64,000 nt of DNA from Owenia fusiformis. Taxonomy: Eukaryota > Annelida > Polychaeta > Sabellida > Oweniidae. Below the pieces are notes generated by a model. It was not told the origin of the DNA. It saw only the letters and a program-made list of their open reading frames with translations, and did not search any database. Of the stretch, positions 45,170 to 57,895 are shown in pieces. The position numbers were made by a program, and so were the translations under genes. Location: positions 30,498,166 to 30,562,165 of the forward strand of contig CAIIXF020000011.1 of assembly GCA_903813345.2 (NCBI GenBank). The letters are read 5' to 3'. Numbering within the stretch: the stretch's first letter is position 1; each line of letters starts with the position of its first letter.

Positions 45170-46009
45170 GCGATGCCAGATGTTGTCGAGGAAGGACCTC
45201 CAGAGCGGAATTTCGGGAAACAGCTAAAATCTTCTAAGTTTTATAGAACTTAGTTGATTTTGTGGTCTTGAAGCTATACGTTTGCAGTATACACATGAAG
45301 ATAGAAGCTGTACCTTAGTAGAATATATCTGATGAGCCAAGCTATACGTTTGCAGTATACAAGGGCAGATTGAGGAAACTAAGTGTGCGAAACTTAGTTT
45401 ATTTTGGAACTTGGATTTTTGGGAAACTTTGATGTAGCTAAGTGAGAGGAACTTAGTTTATTTACCGCACTGGAAGTAAGGGAGATCTACAAGACTGGAC
45501 AAAACTTCAACAGGGTGAAGCTATCCCCAGCGCAAAGCATTAGACGTATTGTCCAGCCTTCATAGACTGAGAGGAAATGCTGACATAACTTGTGTTTGAG
45601 AAACAAGCTGTTTTGATCATCAAGGAACTTAGACGATTTACAACATTATTGGACTTAGTCAGTATTTGGTGAAACATTATTTTGGACTTTGTTATTTTTG
45701 GAGATAGAAATATTTAACTTAGAATATTTTAACATCAGTATAACTTAGTATGAAATTAACTTAGTCAATATTTGGTGAAATATTATTGTGGACTTTGTTG
45801 TTTTTGGAAAGAGAAATATTGAACTTAGAATATTTTAATATCAGTATCACTTAACATTAAATGAACTTAGTCATTTTAGAGGTCAAATATTTTCACATGT
45901 TATATTTTTGCATATGTCGTTGTGTGCATGCTATATTTGTAGGTAGCCTTATTATTTAATTGTGAAGAAAGCAGGCTACATGGACTTAGCAGTTGATGCC
46001 GTGTATTAG

Positions 46010-46930
46010 ACGTCCTTGGACTTGGTAGTTTGAAGATTGTGATAGTTTGACTTATACATCTACAGAGAAGAGGTTCTGGGACTAAGCAGTTTATTCAACG
46101 AGATATTTTGACTTTGATGATCTTGTGTCATTGAAGTTAGAATATACATCTACATTGAAGAGGTTCCAGGACTTAGCAGTTTATTTAACGAGATATTTTG
46201 ACTTTGATGATTTTGTGTCATTGAAGTTAGAATATACATCTACATTGAGGAGGATCCTGGTGACAGCCGTTCACAGAGCTAATAGTTTGACTTGGATTAT
46301 TTCACATAATCAAAGTTGAATTATACTACAACACTTTGAGGAAGATCCAGGAGATAGTCGTTTACAGACTTGATATAGTTTGACTTGGATTATTTCACAT
46401 AATCAAAGTTGAACTATACTACAACACAGAGAGAAGGATCCAGGAGATAACCATTTACAGAGTTGATAGTTTGACTTAGATTATTTCACATAATCAAAGT
46501 TGAATTATACTACAACACATTGAGGAGGATCCAGGACTTAGGAGTTTACACAACTGATAGTTTGACTTGGATTATTTTACATAATCAAAGTTGAATTATA
46601 CTACAACACAGAGAGGAGGATCCAGGAGATTACCGTTTACAGAGCAATAGTTTGACTTGGATTATTTCACATAATCAAAGTTGAACTATACTACAACACA
46701 GAGAGGAGGATCCAGGAGATAGCCATTTTACGAGCCGATAGTTGACTTGATGATTTCACATTATCAAAGCTGAATTATACTACAATACAGTGAAGAGGAT
46801 CCAGGAGATTTACGTTTACGGAGCGATAGTTGACTTAGATGATTTCACATCATCAAATTTGAATCATACTACACTACATAGAGGAGGATCCAGGAGATTA
46901 CTATTTCAGGTTCAAGTTACAAGTACAATA
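46010..46930. repeat. Tandem repeats inside the LTR, about 100-bp period
   Basis: Eight or nine diverged units containing tttgacttggattatttcac, ataatcaaagttgaa, tatactacaacac and gaggatccaggagat. The first units (46020-46240) are the most diverged. Confidence 0.8.
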
Positions 46931-47660
46931 CAAGACGTACAAGTATTACAACATATATGAACTTTTAATATTGGAGATACAACAGTGGTATATAGTGATC
47001 ATCTACTTTAGTTTATATGGACTCTGGATATTGTGTTCTTAGTGATTATTATTAGCTTATATGGACTTTTGAGTTGTGAGTTTTGAGAGAGATAATAATA
47101 TCGTAGCACTTTAACCTTCATACTTGACATTTAATGTACATCTTTATTTGGGCTTATAAACGCCACAATATACTGTTTTATATTTATATTTAATTGTATA
47201 TGTCTGTTTAATTCTTTAGGGACAATCGCACATTTAACGTGTGCCGTGTAACTCACCAAGTAAACACCGTTTACTAAACAGTGGGCCTATTATAAGTCAC
47301 GCTACCACATATCCACAAAAATAGGCCAAACTGTTACACTACGTATAAATATTTTTGATGTAGGCAAACTAGAAATTAGAAATTAAAACATTACATGTTA
47401 TTTTCTGCATATTATATTCTTTGCTCTTTGGTTTGAGGTTTGGGGATTTTTAAAGAAACAGTACGTCCTTACAATTAATCCTGGTAGACACATATTCTGA
47501 AATTGAGACTCTGATACTTCCTTCACATAATATAAAGCATACACAAGACGGGTACCCTTCATTCATGATCACAAGCACAATACCCTCCCAAACAATTCAA
47601 GTGTCGACTTTGGTACAATGAATTTCCTATAAAAAAGAACTCGAAGGAACAATTTAAACA

Positions 47661-48743
47661 GTAATATAGTCCAATCTAGTGGTCCCTTTGTTGAACCAAA
47701 CATGTAAAAAGTATTGAATACAATACAATCTAGTGGTCCCTATGTTGAACCCTATGTCTATCATGTATAAAGTATCGAAAACAATCTACTGGTCCCTTTG
47801 TTGAACCTAACATGTATAAAGTATCGAATACAATCTACTGGTCCCTTTGTTGAACCTAACATGTGTAAAGTATCGAACACAATACAATCACGTGGTCCCT
47901 TTGTTGAACCCTATGTCTATCATGTATAAAGTATCCAACACAATCTACTGGTCCCTTTGTTGAACCTAACATGTGTAAAGTATCGAATACAATCTACTGG
48001 TCCCTACGTTGAACCTAAAATGTATAAAGTATTGAATACAATCTAGTGGTCCCTATGTTGAACCAAACATGTATTAAGTATCGAACACACTCTATCAGTC
48101 CCTTATTGAACCTTGCATGTATAAAGTATAGAAAACAATACAATCTAGTGATCCTTATGTTGAAACTAACATATATAAAGTATCCAACACAATCTAATGG
48201 TCCCATTGTTGAACCTGACATGTATAAAATATCGAACACAATACAATCACGTGGTCCCTACGTTGAACCTAACATGTATAAAGTATTAAATAAAAATCTA
48301 GTGGTCCATATGTTGAACCAAACATGTAATAAGTATCGAACACACTCTATCGGTCTCTTATTGAACCTTGCATGTATAAAGTATAGAAAACAATACAATC
48401 TCGTGGTCCCTATCTTGAACCTAACATGTATAAAGTATCGAGCACAATACAATCCAGTGGTCCTTTTGTTGAACCTAGCATGTATAAAATATCACACTAT
48501 ACAATCTAGTGGTCCCTATGTTGAACCTAATATGTATAAAAGTATCGAACACAATCTAGTGGTCCCTTTGTTGAACCTGAATGTATAAAGTGTCGAACAG
48601 AATGCAATTTAGTGGTATCTTTGTTGAAACTGACATGTACATGTATATAGTATCGAACACAATATAATCTAGTGGTACCTAGGTTGAGCATAACCTGTAT
48701 AAAGTATCGAACACAATACAATCTAGTGGTCCCTATTTTCAAC
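47661..48743. repeat. Minisatellite downstream of SLC23 gene B
   Basis: Same units as 22981-24914 but only about 22 copies; the higher-order block of copy A is reduced to one cacgtggtccc cycle here. Confidence 0.9.
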
Positions 48744-49033
48744 GTGATATTTTCAAATCACCCACACAACGATTTATGTATTGAAATCTTGGGGTTTTAA
48801 AATGCTGTCAGTAGTTGACACAAAGCTTTTTATCTAAATAACTAATAACTAATCTAGCTCATTTTCCACCGCATGATTTCAATAGGCCTACACAAGAAGT
48901 TGTGGAGGCCATTTGGAAAATCAACCCCACATTTATGGGGGTAACCTTGATCCACACGTGGCTACACTTAGGATAAAATGTTTAGTATTCCCACACTGCA
49001 GTATTTCTGTTTCATCTATCGTGGACAGAATCT

Positions 49034-52000
49034 CTACGGGTTATTTACCAATCCCATTTCTTGTTCTGTATCATTCTGACTTCTTTTATCTCTTTTCCTG
49101 CGACATCTTTCAAATATTACAGATGGTTCGAATGATGGTAAAAATGGAACACAGGCGCACATTGAGGTTCGCTTTAAGCAAGGTGTTATGAGTGGCAAAT
49201 CGTATGTCTTGTTCTCACTTTCTGCTATGCTGTTGTTGCTTTCGTCTTTCTTGATATCATGATCTTGTCTCCAGGCAACAAGACCGCGTTCTTCTGGTGT
49301 ACCTAATGAAGTAATAGAATACAGCATATGTCTTTTGAAACAAATAACTTCACACGGTCATTAAAGGGCCAATATATAGTTTTGATTCATAATGATGTGT
49401 GACTTAGTCCTACACAATCAATATACTTGGACAGCAATCTTTTTTCTGAAATTGGCAAATGCTTTAAAACAAATCCTCATCTCGTAAGCAGCAAAATGAC
49501 AACCTCACCTCTTGCACTTTTCCAATTTTAAAAGACAACGAATTCAATTACATTAACATTATTTTCAAGCTTCAATAATTAAAGGAAATGAGGTTTATGT
49601 CCAAGTTTAATGAGTTTGTGAGTTAAAATCATTGTGATTTAAACATAAATGTATTCTAGGGTTATTTGGGATTAGAGTTAGAGATATAATCCCTTTAATA
49701 CATCATGGGCGATTGTTAATCACAATTGGAAAATCTATATCGAAAACATGAAATCATATTATCTTTAGGACATCCGTAAACCAGTACATTTTCAGGTATA
49801 ACAAAACAATTTTATATATTTGGAATTAAGTTAACTATGGGAGACCTAATTATTGATTATACCAATGTGACCTTTAATATATATTTGCGTTAGGATGTGG
49901 GAACCTACTTTTAACTAAGCACTAATGCCAACAATGAGGAACAAAGAATAACAACAAAAAACAAGAAAAAGGAATATCAACAAGCATAATCAGTAATGAG
50001 AACAAACCCAAATAACTCAACATATGATCTCATGCATGCTATGTAAGATGTATTCGAACAACGAGTACAAAAACATACCGTTATGATTGGAAAATTCTAT
50101 ATTTATATTTTTTATTTCATCTATTTATTTATTTTCGTCTCACGACAGATTTGTGATAAAATGTACATTTTGAAATAGCATGATTTCTTAAACACTGTCA
50201 TATATAAGAGAAGTACTGAGGAAACCCATGATTTATGGTACGCGATATGTTACTTACCGGGGACAGTGTTATCAAGTACAAATCCAAATGTCCCACCTAC
50301 AAACATTGCTGTACCAAAGAAAACATCGAGTAACTGATCAATCTCGGAACTTCCTGAAAAATCAAGATTTTAAGGACGTTTAATGAAATGTAATGCCAGT
50401 TCATCAAGCTTGTTTTTCGGATTTTCAAATTCGGGACAGGCCTGTGTTAGACCGTAAAATGGTCAATCAAATCTACTACTGATTTAGATATTTTAGAAAT
50501 AACACTAGCGTGTAGAGTGTTTTTACGTACCTACTTTACCCTGGCGTATGACGCAATCTGCCATCAATATTTTAACATATGTTTTACATTTTCAAGTCAA
50601 GCTATGCAAGGTGAATTTATCCAAAGGGATTGAAAATTACTTGACTTATAACATGTTTTTATTTTGGAGACAAATTGACTTGACTCTCTTGTTTTAACAT
50701 GTACATGAATTCCGAAACTACACACCTGTATTGATGACACCCGGATGTAACTTCATCCACGTGGCTGACATCAAGCCTCCAAAAAGACTTGTTCCAAGAA
50801 TTACATGGTTCCTTGTTGACCTCATATCAACATATCGAATACTTGATAAGCCGAGCGCCGTAAGGAGAGAAAATGAGACAAAGATTGACCCACCCAGCAC
50901 AGGATCGGGGATACACGCCATGACAGCACCAAATTTGCCAAACATTCCAGCCAGCAGAATTATGCCTCCAGCTAGTTGAAAAACTATTCTACTTCCAACC
51001 TATAACAACAGTGTCACGATTTAAGAGTAGCCACATAAATTTTGCACATATCCTGCAAGGACAACAACACATTGGCGGACTAAAAGTCCCCGAGTGTCTC
51101 AGGGAATCACTTTTCCAAAAGTAGGTTCAATTCTTTTCTCATGTCCGCTAAACTGAACACTTACTCTTGTTATTCCAATGGCACTGATATTGCCACTGTA
51201 TGAAGTCGTTGCGTGGCAAACACCAACTGTGCCAGACACGAGACTAGCGATGCCTTCTATAAGAATACCTCGATTAATGGCGTGTTGTGGCGGCGGAGGG
51301 ATATCACAAATTCTGGCCGCAGTGTTGTAATCTGCAACCGACTCGACAATAGAACACAACACTGCTGCTAGGATACCAACAAACCCTCCGATGTTAAATG
51401 TAGGTCTTCCAAACTGTCCTACGTAGAAATAAAACAAGGCGTTACGATTGACATGAAGAAATGACACCACGTAAAAATGAAACCATAAGCAAATGTCAAA
51501 CATGATGAATACGACATTATTCATGATTTAATTATTCTGTGTCATATGAAAATGATTCGCAGCTTCAAAGAAATGTTTTGTTTTCTCATTTAGTACTTGT
51601 GCTTTGATATTTCCGCTTACCAGGATATGGAAAAAAGAACCAAGAAGCCTCTTTGATGGACTGTACCCTTGCATCCGTCCTTGCATTGTATGTAGGACTG
51701 TTAGGGTCATCGGGGAACACGTTAGTAACTGTGAGGATTCCACAAAATCCCCAAGCAATACTTATGCCAAGGATATACTGCGAGAAAATGTAATATTTGT
51801 AGCCTATACGTTCAAAAGTAATGTGAATGCTTGAATTGTGTTGCTTTTCTTTTCATGTTAGACAGGGACATAATGATTTGAATTTAGCATTGGTATAAAG
51901 ATTAGGAGAAGATTGGCCATGAAACTGTGTGGAGCGAGCACGAAGAAGGGGAAGATTGGAGGGAGAATTTAAAAGTGCCAAGGGAACAAAATTAAGTGGA

Positions 52001-55000
52001 AGATTGACAAAGAATATGCAGGACGACATATGTTGCATTCGATTTTCAAACAATATATATGGACGCTATTTGAACAAATGTGAGAAAACAATTTGAAGAT
52101 CAGTGATTCCTATGAAAATTTTTATGAATGGCGTGATTGAACTTACAGCTATGAGACTAAACAGAGTGAATCTTGAGGTTGTACACCCTTCTTTCCTATT
52201 GTAGGAGGGCACTGGTACTTTCACGCGACCAAGGTACACGGCAAATAGAAGAATAAGTGCAGCAGTCCTGCGGAAAGAAGGATACAGGGCATCACATTTT
52301 TATGTACATACATATGTAGGCCTATACTTGCTCTTTAAAGTAGCATTGTATCATGGGCATTCTATTGAAAGCCCGTGATTGTATTCAGTTTTTTCAAAAC
52401 GATTCTGCATTTACTAAACCATTCCTAATTTTAACGTATTCCATCTTTTGGTAGGTAAGGAAAAATCAGATTCTGAAACTGACTTGTTCCGATGTGAAAA
52501 AACTTGGTGCGGGGGTGCGTATGATCATGATATGTAATGAATTACTTGACTCAGCTTTATTGGACCGTCACAGAGTGTACTTACAGAAAGGCGATGCCCC
52601 ATTGAGATTGACTGTTAAGATATGCCGCATCTGTCAATGACAAACCAACCAGAGCGATGACCGGTGTTATTGTTAAAGGTCCAACAAACTTCAGTATTAA
52701 TCCTAGAATCCCACTTGCTCCTATCGCCATATGAACAAGAGACGCCATCATTAAACATCCTGAAATCTGAGATGAAAGTTCATTTAGTTCTTTAGTGTGG
52801 ACCACTGTTCACAATGCAATATGCGAAAACACACCTGAGCATTATTCGATTTGAATCGTTCTATTAAGTATCCTTATTAAAATTACAGATTCAACACAAA
52901 TGTGGCAAATGACATCGAAACTGCATTTACCTCGGATGCTCTTAGCTTCCACATCTCTGGATTATAAGGCTGCGATGCATTTCCCACAATTGTCATGTTC
53001 AAAGAATCTAAAATGAAAAATGAATAAACGAGAAACGAGACGTGACATTTTATATATTTACAATTACAGCTGTAGCTGTTAGTCCTGATAAAAGAAATAC
53101 AAAACAGATCAAATGGTATAGAGATATCTTTGCGGACCAATATATCCCAATTATGGACGGAACGGTGGCTGAGTATTGGATAAGACAGACCAGTTATTGA
53201 ACCATTCAAAACATGTTTAGTATCCGCGAACAGTAATCCAACAGTAACTCCCACGCCTCGACCACCAACATGCGACTTACTTGTGCCCGTACTATTGACA
53301 GCAAGCGAGATGTGATCTAAGGGTTTGCATCTCAATTTTTCCAGCGCCATGATGGCCGCTATGGCTGGGAAGAATGAGCTGGAGCCACCTTGGATTATTG
53401 GTAACCTACAACAGAAAATATACAATACACACTATTTTGTGGATATTTGACGATAAAATTGCAATGGTTTCAATTTCTGACATTTATCATTTTATAATTT
53501 ACTGTCCTTTTATAGGTATAATTTCTATGTTCAATATCGTTCAGTTTGTTGTTATTATAGCAGTCGATTCCTTTTACGAAAACCATAATGTTTAACACTA
53601 AAATACCTGACTCCAAAGGTACATTGGATGATTGTAGCTAAGCCCGCCATACAAAGAGATGTGGAGACGATCTGTGATCTGGCATCCACGTTATCCGAGG
53701 CACAAATCATGCTGACGATTATTAAAGGCTGGATGATACATCCCGACATCGATAAGATAGCTTGCTGAAATGATTGCATTCAAGGTTGTTAAAATGAACA
53801 GAGAAGAGGGAGTCTGGTAAACATTCTTCAAAATATGCCATTTACTTGATGATGGTTTTATGGATGTTCACTATAGGATGTTTGATGAGGCAAGCTGTAT
53901 ACCGTGCTTTCCTTCGATGTGGAGAATTTACAACCGACAACCGAAGCGTTGACCCTGGCCCAAACATGTTTGTGAACTATTGAACTATGAAACAAAGTAT
54001 TCTTGGGAAATAGTGTATTGCGGTAGTCCCTTTCCTTACCATAACTAGTATCGTATAACTAGTATAAGAATCTTGGATAAGATAATTCATGATGGTTTCT
54101 AGACAACTCATCCAAAGATAACTCATCCCAAGACATCTCATCCCAAGACAACTCATCCCAAGACAACTCATCCAACTAGTATAATTGCTAAATTATTTAA
54201 TTTGTCCTCTATATTGTATATATCCCTTTTTCATTTTTACAATTACAAAGTGATGTTTGATTATACACTGAATCTTAATATTGATAATTTTTAGCATTTT
54301 GAAAAGGCACTTGAAAATTATGTTTCACTTTTACGAATCGGTATTTTTTATTAATTCTGGGTTATTCTCAAATTCTCAATATATTTGAGAATAAAGAATT
54401 GAAGATAAAAGTCAAAGACATAACTTCCATATTCAATCATCATGATTCTGAAAGTTTAAAATTGGAAATCTTATTTAAGAGTAATAAGCCAAATATGACA
54501 CATTGGAATTAAACAAAAGATGTCTTGGGGATGAGTTGTCTTGGGATGAGTTGTCTTAGGGATGAGTTGTCCTGTTACCATTCATGATAGGACATGTCGT
54601 AACTTTGTATTTCAGAGTTTGTATGACTTGCCCTCCATTGTCATGGAAGGACAGGATGACATTCGCTTCTTGATGATGTCCACTTGTCATTCTTTCGAAG
54701 CCACGCCCATCTGGAGCATGATTCAGCCATACAGCCTATCTCTTTAATCACCTTCTTGAGGGTTGCAGCCAGTAAACCCAGCTCCCTAAACACGGTACGC
54801 AGAAAACAATTTACCTCTACTGGGAAGTGTTTCGCTTTCAACACTTTACAACACATCAAACTTGATACTTGGCAATTTTCAGTTCATGTGAGATATCCAT
54901 TCTTGAGGAATGGTGAGTTCCACTAAGACAGGGGATTCATACTCCTTGAAAGCAGTACCAAGTCAGGTCGCTGAGGTGTTGTCACCATGTTCTGTGGGAA

Positions 55001-55640
55001 AACTAGTTTCCTCCTTATATCGACCCGGAGCTCATAGTCAGAAGCCTGAGAAAGAATGGAGAGGCGTAATTGTGGTCTTGAATTTTGGAACTGGATAAAA
55101 ACTGATCTTGGGGGATCTCTTTGAATGTTTGCTCCCAACCCTTTGATGACAGTCTGTCAATTTTGCCTTCCAGCACTTTATCCTGTCTGCATCAGTAGCG
55201 ACCTTCGCCAAGTGCCTACACTGTAGGTTCAACCACTTAAGATGTGGTTGAGAGAGCAATGGGCGGCTTTGGATTGGAAGCAGTCTTTAAAAGACCTAAG
55301 AGTCTCAATAGCTTTAACTTTGGAGACTTGAAATTTTCTTTGATATATGACATTGGAAGTTGCAGCTTGGAAGAATAGAGGTTAATGGCCCTGAAAGTAG
55401 GTGGAACTCCTAAAAATTTTACAAAAGGTGTTACGCTAGCTGGAAAAAATAACATACCTGTAATGCTGCGAGTATAGTAAATCCGATCTCTGGAGTATCT
55501 TCCACATTATATAAAAGTCTGTACATATTGAGATCCTCTTCCGTTGTTTTAACAATAATGTCTTCATGATCATGTTCCTTTCGCGTTGCCCCTTCACCGT
55601 TTTCCATGGGAGATTCCGAGTCATCTTTAGTCTTCTCCAT
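49034..55640 (-). CDS. SLC23A: SLC23-family nucleobase/ascorbate transporter, copy B (11 exons)
   Basis: Exons: 55640-55458, 53764-53607, 53405-53281, 53007-52931, 52766-52585, 52267-52147, 51777-51621, 51418-51165, 50999-50726, 50353-50258, 49302-49034. Each has the same length and phase as in copy A; 631 aa plus stop, GT-AG borders kept. I noticed six amino-acid differences from copy A (residues 7, 16 and 34 in the cytoplasmic N-terminus, two in exon 8 and one in exon 9) against several silent ones, which suggests purifying selection. It has the same Gln-Gln in span 1 and the same [10 protein letters not shown] signature. Intron 1 carries the older retroelement relic plus a MULE-like insertion. 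The 5' flank is split by two large transposons starting 0.9 kb and 3.2 kb upstream of the ATG, so its promoter environment differs from copy A. Confidence 0.93.
54094..54579. mobile_element. MULE-like non-autonomous element in intron 1 of SLC23 copy B
   Basis: 486 bp flanked by a 9-bp target duplication attcatgat (54085-54093 and 54580-54588), present once at the empty site 30312-30320 in copy A. Ends: ggtttctagacaactcatcc and the complement of ggtaacaggacaactcatcc. Both ends carry tandem gacaactcatccca units (about five left, three or four right, inverted). A 9-bp duplication is typical of Mutator-like elements. No coding capacity. Confidence 0.85.
54590..55440 (-). pseudogene. Retroelement endonuclease-region relic in SLC23 intron 1 (copy B)
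   Basis: Duplicate of 30286-31150 with the same [14 protein letters not shown] and [14 protein letters not shown] motifs and the same disruptions; predates the duplication. Confidence 0.5.
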
Positions 55641-57261
55641 TTTAATTTAACTCAGAGAGTCTAAAGATCACTTAACATCTTTATTTACGATGTTTTGAAC
55701 ATAACTCTAGATATAGGCCAAGATATATAGAGGACAGTGAGTTGATACAATCAACAAGGCACTTATCCTCTGCTCTGTTATTTAGATAAAAATTTTAGTA
55801 CGTATCAGTAGAAGGTAATCTGTTGGTATATATAATACCTACTAAAACTGATAATAGGCCATTTACATGTATTCTTGTTTGCTCATACATAGGTATCGAA
55901 TGATAAATTTCTTTCTAATCGACAATATTGGTTTTCTTTGTGTGGCATCAGTTGAACTTATGGAATCATCGGAACTATTGTTTTACTTTTCATAGAGCGT
56001 TATATACTTCTTAATACAAAAACTGTTGGTTCTATTTAGATCAAGAGTGATGCGAGAAGAATCTATTTTAATAGATTATACAATAGCACACCATGTGAGC
56101 GAAAAATTACTAATTATTTGAATTCTCCGAAATAAGTATGGCACAGATAATTCTAACCAATACGCAGTATGTGTTTTGTTTGTTTAGGGATGACATGGTG
56201 AGATTTTGCAATAAAGGCAGAATGAATCTAACGAGCAAGCTCCATAAAAATTGTTTTAATTTTACAATATGTTGAACTCAAACTAATCAAACCTCTCTGT
56301 TAGGTCTTTAAGGAGGATCTGACCTCCCTTTGGAAGTTTGCTAGTTGCAAAGTTGAAAAAATCAAACCAAGGGGAAAATTCATAATTTTTCAATAATTCT
56401 TTTTTTGTCAGGTTATTTATGTTTTTTAATTTTTTTGGATGGTGACTTCAAAAAGAAAATAGAAAATAATTGACAAAAAACAAAATAAAAGTGTAACCAT
56501 ATGGCGTCATAACTTATATAGACATACGTCATAGGGAAATATAGTGTTACTTTATTAATCACATGACCACGCCTAACCATCGACAAGGTACAGTCACGTG
56601 ACAGTGACAAAATATGCCGTAGTACACTTTTGATGTACTATGTCATTTCCGCCATTTTATATCGCCATTTTCTAGAATGAGGAAGCGAGGTAAGAACTAG
56701 CATTGATTTGATCAATATTGTGTCAGTTCATCATCAGGCATTTGTTGCATTCGATTTGTAATTAAGTTGCAAATATGCATATCTATTTCAAATGATCCTC
56801 AGCAACTTCAATATCTTGTTATAGATCTACCCAGTACGTCAGGGATCTCTAAATCTTGACTGAATTTCGCAAAATTCTCTCTAATTTTTGTTTTGCTATG
56901 CAAATAACAGCCAAACTACGACTAACACAACTTAAGATAAGTATACAAATATACATCCAGAGTTAATGCAAAACCGCTTTTTACTTTGGATGCTACTACG
57001 AAAAACAGATAATGTATGTTGTCAACTCGAATGTATGTTGTCACATTGGCCTTGCAGATCTCAATTAACAGTTAATTTTACATGAATGAAATGCTATAAT
57101 GTACGTGTAATAGAAGGAACATATTTGATAATAAAGTAATAATTTATAATGATAGGGCTGGCATATCGAAAAATTTACTCTAATATTTTGTCCGTTAATC
57201 AATAAAATTGTCATTGATATGATTAAATTTCAATGTTACTAATAATTTTTTAGTATTCCAT

Positions 57262-57895
57262 AACCCTGGCTTTTGAACTTCTGGACTTTCCCCCCTAGGC
57301 AGACATATACCAATTTCTCCATAGTATGTGTCATATATCATATTTAAGCTTATCCAAAGTTACATTGATTTGCCAAATATGATGGTTCAAATGGTAAAAA
57401 GTAACAGGCATTTCAAAAATTAGCGTTTTGCCAAAAAGTCCATTTCAGTATCCTGGAAACAGCCCTGACCTGAATGTGACAGAAAATATGGATGCTATTC
57501 TCGAAGATAATATATGGATATCGAGTTCTAAAAAGATGACGTTTAGGGTAGATACTCCAAGGAAACTCTTCTTATGCCTTAAAAAGGTTTTTATGAAGAT
57601 TACAAAACGCCATATCCCTATTTGAAGCCAGTTTAAGATCATATATGGAAAGTATTGCTGCTGTTAACATGGCGGCTAAGGAGACACACCGACTATTGTT
57701 TTGGTGTAAAACTGACTTTAATTTTGTCCAAACACTAACTTTTGAAATTCCTGTAACTTTTTCCATTTGTGAGTTGAACCATGATACTCGGCAAATTAAT
57801 GTAACTTTGGATGAGCTTTAAAATGATATACGACACATACATGAAGACATTGGTATATGTCTGCCTATGGGGGCCCATAATTTCTGGACACCCTG
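57262..57895. mobile_element. Internally deleted mariner/Tc1-like element
   Basis: Long inverted ends of about 150 bp (57290-57430 and 57716-57895) share ggcagacatatacca, catccaaagttac and aaaattagcgttt-type segments. The right terminus is the complement of cagggtgtcc followed by TA. The left terminus is degraded. Confidence 0.7.
57428..57625 (+). pseudogene. Mariner/Tc1 transposase C-terminal remnant
   Basis: About 65 codons with PGNSPDLNVTENM, the counterpart of the SPDLNPIEN motif that carries the last catalytic acid of Tc1/mariner transposases. The rest of the enzyme is missing. Confidence 0.65.

Larger units (their letters stand above)
37177..47338 (+). mobile_element. Ty3/gypsy retrotransposon, 5'-truncated
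   Basis: Gag-pol ORF, interrupted integrase, polypurine tract (44663-44673) and a 2665-bp 3' LTR. No 5' LTR or primer-binding site is present; the sequence begins inside gag at the junction with the broken TE gene. Its right end abuts duplication copy B exactly (47338/47339), so it sits at the duplication breakpoint. Confidence 0.85.
44674..47338 (+). repeat. 3' LTR of the second gypsy element
   Basis: Starts tgtaacgg after the polypurine tract ggtagggggag and ends ctgttaca; the two ends are inverted (tgtaac/gttaca). 2665 bp is long for a gypsy LTR and is partly due to internal tandem repeats. Confidence 0.8.
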
